Origin: Psychromarinibacter halotolerans
GTDB taxonomy: Bacteria > Pseudomonadota > Alphaproteobacteria > Rhodobacterales > Rhodobacteraceae
Assembly (NCBI RefSeq): GCF_029168315.1
Contig: NZ_JARGYD010000001.1
Span: 186,001-250,000, forward strand
Length of the DNA stretch: 64,000 nt
Direction of reading: 5' to 3'
The notes beneath the pieces are model-generated. The model was given only the letters and a program-made list of their open reading frames with translations, was not told where the DNA came from and did not search any database. A program made the position numbers and the translations under genes. Below, one piece after another: positions 52,685 to 61,851 of this stretch (its first letter is position 1; every line of letters starts with the position of its first letter).

Positions 52685-53509
52685 TCATTTCACCGCCCCC
52701 ATCGTGATGCCGCGCACAAGGTGGCGTTCGACCAACACGAAGCCCACCAGCACCGGCAGGATGGTGATGGTCGACGCCGCCATCACCAGCGGCCAGTCGA
52801 TCACGTCCTCGCCCGGGTTCACGCGGTACAGCCGCGCCAGCCCGATCTGCAGGGTGTAAAGGTCGCTTTCGCTGATTGCGACGAGCGGCCAGATGTAGTT
52901 GTTCCACTCGGCGATGAACAACTGCAGCCCCATCGAGAAGATCGCCGGTTTCGAGATCGGCACGATCACCCGCCACAGCACCTTGAGCGGCGTTGCGCCG
53001 TCCATATACGCCGCCTCGTCCAGCGCACGGGGAATGCCGCGGATGTACTGGCGCAGGAAGAAGGCTGCGAAGCCCGACGAGATCGCGGGCAGGATCAGCC
53101 CCGCGTAGCTGTCCAGCAGCCCGGCGCGGGCCAATGTCAGGTAGTTCGGGATCAGCGTGATGTGGCTGGGGATCATCAGCGTCGCCACCACCGCGCCGAA
53201 CATCAGGTTGCCGCCCCGGAACTCGAACCGGGCAAAGGCGAAGGCTGCCATCGTGGCGAACGAGATGCCCAGCAGCGTCACGATCCCCGACACGATCACC
53301 GAGTTCAGCAGGTAGCGGGCGAAGTTGTACTGCCCGACCGCGACGTCATAGTTGCGCAGCGTGAACTCGACCCCGCCGGAGTAATAGGCATCCGAGGTCT
53401 GGAAGCTCATCCAGATCGAATACAGCACCGGCGACAGGAAGATCACGGCGGCCAGCAGGGTCAGGCCGTTGATGATCCACAGCGCGCGGGCGGATGTTTC
53501 ACGAGTCAT
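52685..53509 (-). CDS. ugpE: CUT1 ABC permease UgpE
   Basis: This 274-residue permease has six membrane helices. The ATPase-contact loop reads EAAYMDGATPLKVLWRVIVP, the CUT1 consensus with G at the fixed position. GGAGGG lies before the ATG. Its first 11 bp overlap ugpA. It pairs with UgpA in the inner membrane. The substrate is inferred from ugpQ and the operon type. Confidence 0.88.
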   Translation of the reverse strand: MTRETSARALWIINGLTLLAAVIFLSPVLYSIWMSFQTSDAYYSGGVEFTLRNYDVAVGQYNFARYLLNSVIVSGIVTLLGISFATMAAFAFARFEFRGGNLMFGAVVATLMIPSHITLIPNYLTLARAGLLDSYAGLILPAISSGFAAFFLRQYIRGIPRALDEAAYMDGATPLKVLWRVIVPISKPAIFSMGLQLFIAEWNNYIWPLVAISESDLYTLQIGLARLYRVNPGEDVIDWPLVMAASTITILPVLVGFVLVERHLVRGITMGAVK

Positions 53510-54368
53510 AGTGAACCCTCCGGCCGATCACGCGGGCCTTCACGACGGCCAGCGCGATCAGGAAAATGAACAGCAGCACGGCCAGCGCGGACCCGGTACC
53601 GATGTCGAACAGGGTAAAGCCGACGCGGTACAGCATGTTGACGATCATGTCGGTCGCGCCCGCAGGCCCGCCGCGCGTCATCACGTCGACGATGGTGAAC
53701 ACCTGAAAGGCGTCGATCACCGAGATCACCAGCAGGAAATACGTGGTCGGCATCACCAGCGGGAAGGTCACGCGCCGGAACACGTGGAACCTTCCCCCGC
53801 CGTCCACCGCCGCCGCGTCATAGTATTCCATGGAAATGGCCTGAAGCCCGGCGGTGTAGATGATCACGTCGTAGCCCAGCTGCTTCCACGTGTTCACGAA
53901 GATGATCACGTACAGCGCCAGCTGCGGGTCCTGCATCCACGGCACCTTGTCGAAGCCCAGCATCTGCAGGAAGCCGTTGATCGCGCCGTAATCGGTCGAG
54001 AACACCCAAGAGAACACCACCGCGATCGACACGGTCGAGGTGACGGCGGGCAGGAAGATCGCGCCGCGCGTGATGCGGGAGACCGGCGTCTCGCGGATCA
54101 GGAAGGACGCCACCGCCAGCGCCAGCGCCAACCGCAGCGGCACCGAGATCAGGGCGAAGACCGCGGTGACCTTCAGCGAGTTCCAGAAATCGCGCGAGCT
54201 GAGCAGCAGCCGGTAATTGTCGAGCCCCACCCAGGGCTTGGTCGGCGACATGAAATCCCACTCGCGGAACGACAGGTTCACGCTTTGCAGGATCGGGATG
54301 TAGGTGAAGACCGCCATGAAGCCGAGAAGCGGCAGCACGAACAGGTACGGGGTCAGTTTGCGAAGCAT
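53499..54368 (-). CDS. ugpA: CUT1 ABC permease UgpA
   Basis: This 289-residue permease has six helices; the first is LTPYLFVLPLLGFMAVFTYI. A periplasmic stretch SFREWDFMSPTKPWVGLDNY follows, a UgpA/MalF-type pattern. The ATPase-contact loop reads YDAAAVDGGGRFHVFRRVTFP. The start at 54368 is the Met before the first helix, with a weak ribosome binding site; the upstream frame would run into the intergenic hairpin. It pairs with UgpE. Confidence 0.88.
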   Translation of the reverse strand: MLRKLTPYLFVLPLLGFMAVFTYIPILQSVNLSFREWDFMSPTKPWVGLDNYRLLLSSRDFWNSLKVTAVFALISVPLRLALALAVASFLIRETPVSRITRGAIFLPAVTSTVSIAVVFSWVFSTDYGAINGFLQMLGFDKVPWMQDPQLALYVIIFVNTWKQLGYDVIIYTAGLQAISMEYYDAAAVDGGGRFHVFRRVTFPLVMPTTYFLLVISVIDAFQVFTIVDVMTRGGPAGATDMIVNMLYRVGFTLFDIGTGSALAVLLFIFLIALAVVKARVIGRRVHYDS

Positions 54369-54415
54369 GTCGGGAAATGTGCCTTGGGCGCAGGGTCCGT
54401 GGGACCGGACGGGCA

Positions 54416-54438
54416 AGGGGCCCCGTGGCGGGGCCCCT
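54416..54438 (-). terminator. Intercistronic hairpin between ugpB and ugpA
   Basis: AGGGGCCCC (54416-54424) pairs perfectly with GGGGCCCCT (54430-54438) around 5 nt. It lies 20 bp after the binding-protein stop and 47 bp before ugpA. Such hairpins commonly stabilise the abundant binding-protein mRNA and reduce permease expression. Confidence 0.65.
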
Positions 54439-54458
54439 CACCGGTGGCTCGGACGGGC

Positions 54459-55718
54459 TTACTGGCCCATGCGGCCGGCTTCGTTGCGGGTGCGTTCGGC
54501 GAAGTCGGTCAGAACGTCCTCGACCTCGCGCTGACCCAGCGCCATCGCCTGCCACATGTCGTACTCGGTGGCACGCATCCAGGTCACGACCGGCGGGCGC
54601 GGACGGCCACGGGCGACGTCCAGCTGTTCGATCGACACGCGGATGCCCGGCTCGTTTTCCAGCGTCTCGGCGGCCAGAGGCTGCTCGGCGGTGTTGCGGT
54701 TGATCGGCATGTAGCCGGTGCCAGCAAACCAGATCGCGTTCGATTCCGCTGATGCAGCGAAGCTGATGAACTCATAGGCCGCGTCCTGCACTTCGGCGTC
54801 CGCCGTCGACAGGATGCCGATGCCAGCGCCGCCGATCGGCGCGGCGCAAACCTTGTTGCAGGGCAGCGGACGCACGATCAGGTCATCGCCCAGCGACGCC
54901 TTGGACTGGCGGTAGTTGCCGGTCGAGTTCAGCATGATCCCGACATTGCCGGCAAAGAACGCATCACGGCCGGTCTTCTCGTCGGTGACGTTGTCGGCGG
55001 ACGCGACGCCGTGGTCATGCACCAGCGACGCCATCCACTCGTAGGCCTCGATGGTGTTCGGCGCGTCGATCAGGATTTCGCCCGAGACGCTGTCGATCAG
55101 GTCGCTGTCGTTGTCCATGATCAGGCCCCAGCGCGCGAACTGGCCAGGCGCCGCGATGCCGTAGATGCCTTCGTCGCCCAGTTCGTCCTGGATCTGCTGC
55201 GCGGCGGCAAGGATCTCGTCGTAGGTGGTCAGCGGCGTGTCTTCCGACAGGCCTGCGCGCTCGAAGATGTCCTTGTTGACGTAGGTCACCGGGGTCGAGC
55301 TGTTGAAGGGCACGATGTAGTTCTTGCCTTCGAAGACGCCGACCTCGCGGGCGAAGTCGAACAGTTCGTCCTTCAGCGGATCCGCTTCAAGATAGTCGGT
55401 CAGGTCCATCAGAACGCCACGGTCGGCGAACAGGCCGTAGCGGGTGACTTCCATGATGACGGCATCGGGGCCACGGCCAGCGGGGATGGCGGCCTGCAGG
55501 CGAGCGACGATGTCGTTGTAGTTGCCGACATGCTCGGCTTCGATGGTGATGCCGGGGTTGGCCTCTTCGAAGTTGGCGATGATCTCGGCCAGCGCGTCGC
55601 CGGACGAGCCGCCGAAGCTGTGCCAGAATTCGACGGTGACGTCAGCCGCCGCGAGAGAGGTCGAGCCAAGCAGGCCAACAAGGCCGAGCCCGGCGATACG
55701 GGTAAGTTTTCTGTCCAT
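54459..55718 (-). CDS. ugpB: Periplasmic glycerol-3-phosphate-type binding protein UgpB
   Basis: This 419-residue family 1 binding protein has a signal peptide ending near residue 26 (LAAA). The mature start VTVEFWHSFGGSSGDALAEII is the UgpB signature, followed by YNDIVARLQAAIPAGRGPDAV. The ATG at 55718 is preceded by AAGGTGG; a GTG-like extension to 55727 is rejected. It is the first gene of the operon ugpB-ugpA-ugpE-ugpQ-ugpC-rpiR. It delivers sn-glycerol-3-phosphate or glycerophosphodiesters to the permease. Confidence 0.88.
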   Translation of the reverse strand: MDRKLTRIAGLGLVGLLGSTSLAAADVTVEFWHSFGGSSGDALAEIIANFEEANPGITIEAEHVGNYNDIVARLQAAIPAGRGPDAVIMEVTRYGLFADRGVLMDLTDYLEADPLKDELFDFAREVGVFEGKNYIVPFNSSTPVTYVNKDIFERAGLSEDTPLTTYDEILAAAQQIQDELGDEGIYGIAAPGQFARWGLIMDNDSDLIDSVSGEILIDAPNTIEAYEWMASLVHDHGVASADNVTDEKTGRDAFFAGNVGIMLNSTGNYRQSKASLGDDLIVRPLPCNKVCAAPIGGAGIGILSTADAEVQDAAYEFISFAASAESNAIWFAGTGYMPINRNTAEQPLAAETLENEPGIRVSIEQLDVARGRPRPPVVTWMRATEYDMWQAMALGQREVEDVLTDFAERTRNEAGRMGQ

Positions 55719-56115
55719 GGGGACCACCTTTTTGCAATTTGGGTTGCACGTTGTTCCGGTGGTCGGGATAGAGGCGGTATGTGACGGGAAACCGAACGAT
55801 ATGTTAAGGTTTCTTGACGGTTTCGTCGTGTCGCAGGTGCCGCGAGGTCAGGGCGGTCGGGGCGATGTCGGCTGAGATTGCAGCAGAGGGGACGGCGAAA
55901 TTCCCGTTTCTGCAATGAAACTTGCAGTTCTCCACAGGTTGGTTTGCCCCAGGTTTCTTCCGTCCGATTTTGCTGCGCAAAACTACATGGGTCTGGTTCG
56001 GTGAAACCGTATCATGGCGACGCTTATCGGGAGGGGCCGCCGCGTGTATGCGCCTCCTTGCCTCGGAGGTCGGCGGCGGAGCGTCTACAGCTCCAACGCC
56101 ACCAAGGGACTTTCC
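55719..56115 (-). promoter_or_regulatory. Region between tadC end and ugpB start
   Basis: No gene is seen in these 397 bp. Overlapping dyads GTTTC/GAAAC (55906-55921) and CTGCAA/TTGCAG (55910-55927) could be an operator for the RpiR-type regulator. Two weak hairpins, CCTCC/GGAGG (56053-56069) and GGAGC/GCTCC (56078-56094), may terminate the Tad operon. The ugpB promoter should lie between. Confidence 0.4.
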
Positions 56116-57120
56116 TTACCCGAACACGGTGATCCAGCGGATCAGCATCGGGCCGAGGCAGATCATCAGCAGCACCGGCATCATGCACAGCGCGATGACG
56201 GCGGACATTTGAACAGGCAGGCGGTTGGCCTTTTCCTGCGCGCGCAGCTCGCGGTCCTGACGCAGGCCCTTGGCATAGGTGGTCAGGGCCGTCGCAACGC
56301 TGGAGCCGAAGTGGGTGGCCTGCAGGATCACGTTGGCGAAGCTTTTCATCTCGTCGATGTCGCAGCGGTCGGCCATTTCAAGGAAGGCGGCATCGCGGTC
56401 CTTACCGGCCTGAATCTCAAGCTCCATCATCATGAATTCCTGCGCGATGTCCGGCGCGGTCGTGGACAGTTCGCGCGACACCCGCAGGATCGCGGCGTCA
56501 AAGCCCAGCCCGGCCTCGATCGAGATTTGCAGGAAATCCAGCGCGTTGGGCAGGCCCAGCCGGATCCGTTCGCGGCGGTCCTGAATGCGGGCGGTCAGCC
56601 AGACGACCGGTCCATAGAACCCCGCGACCGACAGCGCGACGGCGATCTGGAACACTGTGAGCAGGTTAAGCTCGTTCAGGCGCGGGGCGACCGGCAGGAA
56701 CGACAGCGTCTCTGTCGGGATCATCCAAAGACCGACAAAGGCGGCGGGCAGCGCCACGCCGAAAAGCGCGCGAACCACGTAGTAGATGTAGACGGCGTCG
56801 GACCGGGTGATCCCCGCCTTGCGCATCCGGCGGGCGATCCGGGTGCGTTCGCTTTGCGACGAGGGCACGAAGGCGCGCAGCAGGCCGCCAAGGTCGAAGT
56901 TGTCGTGCTGCACCAGATCGGCGCGGCCCCGCGACTGCATCCGCTGGGCGCCGGCCTGCATCCGCACGACGGCGGTGGGCTTGCGGGCAAGGCTGGCAAG
57001 GGCAAGGAACAGCAGCATGATCCCGGCGGCCAGACCCGACAGCGCAAGCGCCTGGGTCGAGATGTCGATCCCCTCGACGGTCCGCTGCAGGTCCTCAATC
57101 AGCGTGTAGAACATTTCCAT
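56116..57120 (-). CDS. tadC: Tad pilus inner-membrane protein TadC
   Basis: This 334-residue protein is a type II secretion F-domain platform protein of the Tad system. It has an N-terminal helix near 20-40, helices near 120-160, the F domain with LPNALDFLQISIEAGLGFDAA near 185-205 and FANVILQATHFGSSVATAL, and a C-terminal helix pair. GGGAGG precedes the first ATG. It is the last Tad gene here, 15 bp after tadB. It helps assemble Flp pili with TadB and the CpaF ATPase. Confidence 0.92.
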   Translation of the reverse strand: MEMFYTLIEDLQRTVEGIDISTQALALSGLAAGIMLLFLALASLARKPTAVVRMQAGAQRMQSRGRADLVQHDNFDLGGLLRAFVPSSQSERTRIARRMRKAGITRSDAVYIYYVVRALFGVALPAAFVGLWMIPTETLSFLPVAPRLNELNLLTVFQIAVALSVAGFYGPVVWLTARIQDRRERIRLGLPNALDFLQISIEAGLGFDAAILRVSRELSTTAPDIAQEFMMMELEIQAGKDRDAAFLEMADRCDIDEMKSFANVILQATHFGSSVATALTTYAKGLRQDRELRAQEKANRLPVQMSAVIALCMMPVLLMICLGPMLIRWITVFG

Positions 57121-57135
57121 GTACCCGCCTCCCGG

Positions 57136-58107
57136 TCAGAACTTGAACGTGACGAGGCGGCGCAGAAGCAGCCCCTGAAAGATGACCAGCCCAAGGATGG
57201 CGGCCGCGAAGGGCTTGAACAGCGGGTCGTCCATGACGTCGCCGTAGAAGCTTGGAGTCGAGGTGTGGATCGCCATGAAGATGATCGCCGGCAGAACGGT
57301 CAGGATCAGCGCGCTCAGGCGACCTTCCGAGGACACGGCCTTGATCTTCTTGGTCATCGCTTGGCGGTCGCGGATGACGGTCGACAGGATGTCCAGCACG
57401 CGGGCAAGGTTGCCGCCCGTGCCGTGCTGGATACCGATGCTGACCGCAAGGTAACGGGCGTCCTCGCTGCCGACGCGCTCGGCGAATTCGTGGAAGGCGG
57501 CGGTCATCTCGTCGCCATAGGCGATCTGGTCCTGAATGATGCCGAATTCGGTGCCGATCGGGTCGGGCATGTCCTCGGCCACGCTTGCGATCGTGGCGGC
57601 CAGCGGATGGCCGACGCGCAGCCCGCGCCCCATGAGGTCCAGCGCGTCGGGAAGCTGCTTGGTCAGCTTCTTCGACCGCTCTTCCTTCAGCGCCACCAGA
57701 ACCAGCAGGGGCAGGACGGCGGCGACCAGCGCAGCGATGCCGCCCGCGTGCAGCGGCGGAAGGAACCGCGAGGCGGGCAGGAACAGCGCGGCGCCAAGCA
57801 TGACCTGCAACAGGCCGAACACGCCAAGGCTGATGCGCAGGCCGGACTGGCGCAGCAGCTTCTTCAGGCGGGCGATCGGGCTTCCGGCCCCCTTGGCGGT
57901 GGCGAAATCCGGGTCTTTCAGCAGGCTCAGAACCTCGTCCGTGGATTTGCCGCCCTTGACCATGCGCATCCGGCGATTGCGGGCCTCGGTCAGGCTTTCG
58001 GCACGCGACAGCCAAGCGCGCATCCCTTCGAACAGAAGCAGGACGCCGACGAACAGCGTGAGATAGACGATGATGCCGATCGCAGAGTCGGGAAGGTTCA
58101 GGTTCAT
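57136..58107 (-). CDS. tadB: Tad pilus inner-membrane protein TadB
   Basis: This 323-residue protein is the second F-domain platform protein. It has an N-terminal helix (about 10-28), two helices near 100-140, the F domain with LPDALDLMGRGLRVGHPLAA and YLAVSIGIQHGTGGNLARVLD, and a C-terminal pair of helices. It starts inside the cpaF stop codon (ATGA). It is expected to form the inner-membrane platform with TadC. Confidence 0.92.
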   Translation of the reverse strand: MNLNLPDSAIGIIVYLTLFVGVLLLFEGMRAWLSRAESLTEARNRRMRMVKGGKSTDEVLSLLKDPDFATAKGAGSPIARLKKLLRQSGLRISLGVFGLLQVMLGAALFLPASRFLPPLHAGGIAALVAAVLPLLVLVALKEERSKKLTKQLPDALDLMGRGLRVGHPLAATIASVAEDMPDPIGTEFGIIQDQIAYGDEMTAAFHEFAERVGSEDARYLAVSIGIQHGTGGNLARVLDILSTVIRDRQAMTKKIKAVSSEGRLSALILTVLPAIIFMAIHTSTPSFYGDVMDDPLFKPFAAAILGLVIFQGLLLRRLVTFKF

Positions 58108-59492
58108 GACACGGTCTCCCGCTTGAAGATCGACGGATCGATGTGGCAGCCGAAGGCCTGAAGCTGCTCAAGGCACCGGGGCCGGATACCGGTGCTGATG
58201 AAGTCGCCCAGCACGCGGCCGTCTTCGGACCGGCCGTTGCGGCGGAACACGAAGATGTCCTGCATCGTGACCACGTCGCCTTCCATCCCGGTGATTTCCG
58301 AGATGCTGGTGACGCGGCGCGAGCCGTCGTCGAGACGGTTCAGCTGGACCACGATGTTCACCGCCGACGCGACCTGTGCGCGGATCGTGCGCAGCGGCAG
58401 GTCGATGCCCAGCATGGTGACCATCTGTTCGACCCTGCCAAGGGCGTCGCGGGCAGAGTTCGCGTGCACCGTGGTCATCGACCCGTCGTGGCCGGTGTTC
58501 ATCGCCTGCAGCATGTCGAAACATTCCGAGCCGCGCACCTCGCCCACGATGATGCGGTCGGGCCGCATCCGCAGGGCGTTGCGGACGAGATCGCGCTGGC
58601 TGACCGTGCCGACGCCCTCGGCGTTGGCGGGGCGGGTTTCCAGACGAACGACGTGGTCCTGCTGAAGCTGAAGTTCGGCGGCATCCTCGATGGTGACGAT
58701 CCGGTGCGAGCCGTTGATGAAGGACGACATCGCGTTCAGCATCGTCGTCTTGCCCGACCCGGTCCCGCCCGAGATCAGGATGTTCATCCGGCCCTCCACA
58801 AGGTTCTGCAGGAAGGTGGCGGCCCGTCCGTCCAGCGCGCCGCGTTCGACAAGGCGATCCAGCGACAGCGGCGAGCGCGAGAATTTCCGGATCGACAGCG
58901 ACGGCCCGTCGACGGCGCAGGGGCGCACGATGGCGTTCACCCGGCTGCCGTCCTCAAGGCGGGCGTCCACCCAGGGCTGCGATTCATCGATCCGGCGCCC
59001 AACGCGCGAGACGATCTTGTCGATGATCCGCAGCAGGTGGCGTTCGTTGCGGAACCGGACAGCGGTCTTTTCCAGCTTGCCGAAGCGTTCGACATAGACC
59101 CGGTCGAAGCTGTTCACGAGGATGTCGTTGATCGTCGGGTCTTCCAGCAGCGGCTCTAGCGGGCCAAGGCCCATCACCTCGTGGATCAGTTCCTCGACCA
59201 GCCGCGAGAAGGCGTCGGCCCGCAGGAACACGCCCTCGGCCTCGACCAGCCCGGACAGCAGCGATCCGATCTGGCGCTTCAGTTCGGCCTTTTCGACCTT
59301 GTCGATCACGGCAAGGTTCAGGCGGTCCAGCAGGGCGACGTGCAACCGGCTTTTCAGCTCGAGATGCGCCTGCAGTTCCTTGTCGACCGTGTCCTGTTCG
59401 GCCACCGGATCGGCCATCGCCTCGGGCGTCAGCCGCATCGGAACGACCTTTTCGGTCTCCGGGCGGGGCCTGCTTTTGAATTCCTTGAACAT
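58104..59492 (-). CDS. cpaF: Tad pilus assembly ATPase CpaF/TadA
   Basis: This 462-residue type II/IV secretion ATPase drives pilin polymerisation. Walker A is GGTGSGKTT (242-250), followed by TIEDAAELQLQ (Asp box), LRMRPDRIIVGEVRG (Walker B) and the His box GHDGSMTTVHANSARDAL. The N-terminal regulatory part is normal. The start at 59492 follows a GGAG; the frame continues to 59585 but overlaps cpaE and is not supported. It lies 16 bp after cpaE. Confidence 0.93.
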   Translation of the reverse strand: MFKEFKSRPRPETEKVVPMRLTPEAMADPVAEQDTVDKELQAHLELKSRLHVALLDRLNLAVIDKVEKAELKRQIGSLLSGLVEAEGVFLRADAFSRLVEELIHEVMGLGPLEPLLEDPTINDILVNSFDRVYVERFGKLEKTAVRFRNERHLLRIIDKIVSRVGRRIDESQPWVDARLEDGSRVNAIVRPCAVDGPSLSIRKFSRSPLSLDRLVERGALDGRAATFLQNLVEGRMNILISGGTGSGKTTMLNAMSSFINGSHRIVTIEDAAELQLQQDHVVRLETRPANAEGVGTVSQRDLVRNALRMRPDRIIVGEVRGSECFDMLQAMNTGHDGSMTTVHANSARDALGRVEQMVTMLGIDLPLRTIRAQVASAVNIVVQLNRLDDGSRRVTSISEITGMEGDVVTMQDIFVFRRNGRSEDGRVLGDFISTGIRPRCLEQLQAFGCHIDPSIFKRETVS

Positions 59493-59508
59493 GCGTCTCC
59501 GCCCCCTG

Positions 59509-60720
59509 TTAAGCGTTCTTCTTCGACGTGGGGGCCAGCATCGCGGCCTCCACACTGTCCGCGAGCTTGCGCATCGCCTTGGCAAGATCTGTCTTGGCCT
59601 GCGTCAGCAGCACCGGGCTGCCGTAGTCCACCGCCTTGCGCGAGGCGGCGGCATTGTCCGGCAGCCAGTTCGCGAAGGGCCGGTCGAGGATGCGCTCTGC
59701 TTCGCGGACGTGTTCGGGCTTGAACATGGCCTTCTTCTCGCGGCTGACGGCGACCTGCACGGGCAGGCCGACGTTGTCCTCGTGGAAGAAATTGATGATC
59801 CGCTGCGCCTGTCGGATGCAGGGCACGCTGGTGTCGGTGACCAGCATCAGCATCGACGCGGCCTTCAGCACCGGCTCGATCCAGTCGATCATCGCGCGCG
59901 GCAGATCGACCACGACATAATCGTATTCGTCCTGCAGCACCGACAGCAGCGCCGCGATGGTGTCGGGCGACACCGATTGCAGCGGCACGAAGCGGTCGGG
60001 GGCGCACAGCACGTCGACGCCGGACTTGTGCGACTGCATGATGCTGCGCACCTGATGCGCGTCGGGCACCTGCCGCGCGTCGATGATCCGCAGCAGGCCG
60101 CCATTGTCCTCGAGATCGAAGAACACGTTGGCGTTGCCGAATTGCAGGTCGAAGTCGACAAGCGCGACCCGCTTCGCCGGGCCTTTCTTCGAGAACTTGC
60201 CGGGCTTTCCAACCAGCCCGCAGGCAAGGTTCACGGCCACGGTCGTCGACCCGATGCCGCCGCGCGCCTGCGTGACGGCGATGACGTGGCCGGGGATCGC
60301 CGTTACCGCCCGCGTGGCCGCGACCGGCGCCGAGGACTCGGCCACCTGCGCGATCTGTTCGCGAAGGTCTTCCGCCGACAGGTCGTCGGGCAGAACGTCA
60401 TGCGCGCCGGCCTTCTTCAGGCGGCGGGCGAAGTCGAAGGCGCTGTGTGCAGGCACCATCGCGATGATCGTCGCGGCGTCGCCACAGGTATCGCGCAGGG
60501 ACGAGATGTAGTCAGCGAGATCGGGAAGCTCGGGGTCGGCGTCCACCAGCACGGTGACGGGGCGGCCACCAAGGCTGGCGGGCAGGGCGGTGTCGCTGAT
60601 CTCGGACACCTGGTCGGGGCCGAGTTTCTCGATCAGCGTCTCGATGAAGCCCTCGCGCGGCGAAAGCGCCAGGACAGGGGCCATGTCCGCGTGCTGCATG
60701 ATGCGCGTGTGATAGGTCAT
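59509..60720 (-). CDS. cpaE: Tad pilus localisation protein CpaE/TadZ
   Basis: This 403-residue protein has an N-terminal receiver-like domain (about 1-125) without a clear phospho-acceptor pocket and a C-terminal MinD/ParA-type domain. The P-loop reads ARGGIGSTT (152-160), where typical ParA-type proteins have KGGVGKS/T, so both lysines are replaced; later motifs VALVDFDLQFGNAN and VVVDLPR are kept. TadZ places the pilus machine at the pole in related bacteria. It overlaps the tadE-like gene by 4 bp. Confidence 0.9.
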   Translation of the reverse strand: MTYHTRIMQHADMAPVLALSPREGFIETLIEKLGPDQVSEISDTALPASLGGRPVTVLVDADPELPDLADYISSLRDTCGDAATIIAMVPAHSAFDFARRLKKAGAHDVLPDDLSAEDLREQIAQVAESSAPVAATRAVTAIPGHVIAVTQARGGIGSTTVAVNLACGLVGKPGKFSKKGPAKRVALVDFDLQFGNANVFFDLEDNGGLLRIIDARQVPDAHQVRSIMQSHKSGVDVLCAPDRFVPLQSVSPDTIAALLSVLQDEYDYVVVDLPRAMIDWIEPVLKAASMLMLVTDTSVPCIRQAQRIINFFHEDNVGLPVQVAVSREKKAMFKPEHVREAERILDRPFANWLPDNAAASRKAVDYGSPVLLTQAKTDLAKAMRKLADSVEAAMLAPTSKKNA

Positions 60721-61349
60721 CCTGCTTCTCCTGAGCTAAGGTCTTCCGCCGGAAGCGAAACGCTGAACAGGCCACGCCCGACGGTCGCACCCGTGGTGGG
60801 GTCGTCGGCGTCGCGCATCAGCGGGGCGACGGGGGAAATGAACTGAAAGTCGGGAAGGTCGATCTCGACCGTGACCATCGGCGTGTACGGACCGCCAAGG
60901 AAGCCAAGGTTCTGATCGAAGCTGTACGTAAACTGCAGGTTGTCGATGCTGGCATCGGGCGGCAGCATCGGCGCGATGCGGGTCCAGATCTCTTGCGCGG
61001 TCGCGTTGTTGGCGTCGCCCACGCAGCTCACGGCGTCGACCGTCGCGCAGACATCGGTGTCGGCGCTGCACGAGGTGCCGAACCGTGGCGGGATCACGCC
61101 CCCGATAGGCCCGCGCACGTTGGTGGCGGGGAGACCGGCGCAGGCGGCGGCGCGCACCACGGCGGTGCGGGCCGCGAGGTCGGTGGCCTTCTGCGCCAGC
61201 ACGCGGGTGTAAGCGAAGCGGCCGAAATCCAACGCGACCCAGAACAGGACGCAGAACAGCGTGATCACGACGCCGAATTCGACCAGCACGCCGCCGCGCG
61301 TGTCGCGGCCGAACCGGCGCAGGCGGGATATGAAGCGCGGCGCGGTCAT
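60717..61349 (-). CDS. TadE-like pseudopilin (210 residues)
   Basis: This protein has a basic leader, then DTRGGVLVEFGVVITLFCVL, the TadE hallmark in which a Glu follows a Gly in a prepilin-like helix (residues 16-40). The ectodomain of about 165 residues contains four or more cysteines (C54, C73, C78, C85 by approximate count) that may form disulfides. It overlaps both neighbours by 4 bp. TadE pseudopilins are processed by the Tad prepilin peptidase and prime Flp pilus assembly; that peptidase gene is not in the window. Confidence 0.85.
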   Translation of the reverse strand: MTAPRFISRLRRFGRDTRGGVLVEFGVVITLFCVLFWVALDFGRFAYTRVLAQKATDLAARTAVVRAAACAGLPATNVRGPIGGVIPPRFGTSCSADTDVCATVDAVSCVGDANNATAQEIWTRIAPMLPPDASIDNLQFTYSFDQNLGFLGGPYTPMVTVEIDLPDFQFISPVAPLMRDADDPTTGATVGRGLFSVSLPAEDLSSGEAG

Positions 61350-61843
61350 TGGCCGAAGATCCGCGCCTGATCGGCGATGTCGGTGGTCACGCCGCCAAGG
61401 CCGCCGCCGAACATGTCGAGGATGCCGCGCAGCGGGAAATCGATCGTGACGTTCGCGGTGACCGTGGCGATGGACACGGTGCCCGAGCGATAGTTGCCGT
61501 TCACGCAGGTCAGACCCGGAACGACCGTGTTCACGGTGACGGCGGACGGGAACAGGATCTCTCCGTCGATGCTGCGTTCGACCATCGTCTTCAGTTGCGC
61601 CGACATGGCGTTCAGCGACCCGCCGGTGGAACAGATGTTACCGGGAACGGACCGTGCGACGTAGCGGCTCGCCTCGCGCACGCCGGTGATCGCGGACTGG
61701 TAAGACCACAGCATCCGCGCCGCTTCGATGCTGAGCGCGAAGACCAGGATCATGAAGGGCATGACCAGCGCGAATTCCACCAGCACCGCACCGCGATCCT
61801 CGCGGGCGAAGCGGCGGATGGAAGAGAGGAGACGCGTTTTCAT
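61346..61843 (-). CDS. TadE-like pseudopilin (165 residues)
   Basis: This shorter paralogue has EDRGAVLVEFALVMPFMILV at about residues 15-34, again the TadE prepilin-like helix. The ectodomain has two cysteines that could pair (NICSTGG and LTCVNGN). It lies between the tadG-like gene (8 bp gap) and the 210-residue paralogue (4-bp overlap). The pair may form a minor-pilin heterodimer, as TadE and TadF do elsewhere. Confidence 0.85.
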   Translation of the reverse strand: MKTRLLSSIRRFAREDRGAVLVEFALVMPFMILVFALSIEAARMLWSYQSAITGVREASRYVARSVPGNICSTGGSLNAMSAQLKTMVERSIDGEILFPSAVTVNTVVPGLTCVNGNYRSGTVSIATVTANVTIDFPLRGILDMFGGGLGGVTTDIADQARIFGQ

Positions 61844-61851
61844 CCCGCCCT

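Noticed and set aside
56014..58161. Long forward open frame (715 codons) opposite tadC and tadB
   Set aside because: It is antisense to well-recognised Tad genes, rich in His, Gln and Arg, and results from the high third-position GC of the real genes.
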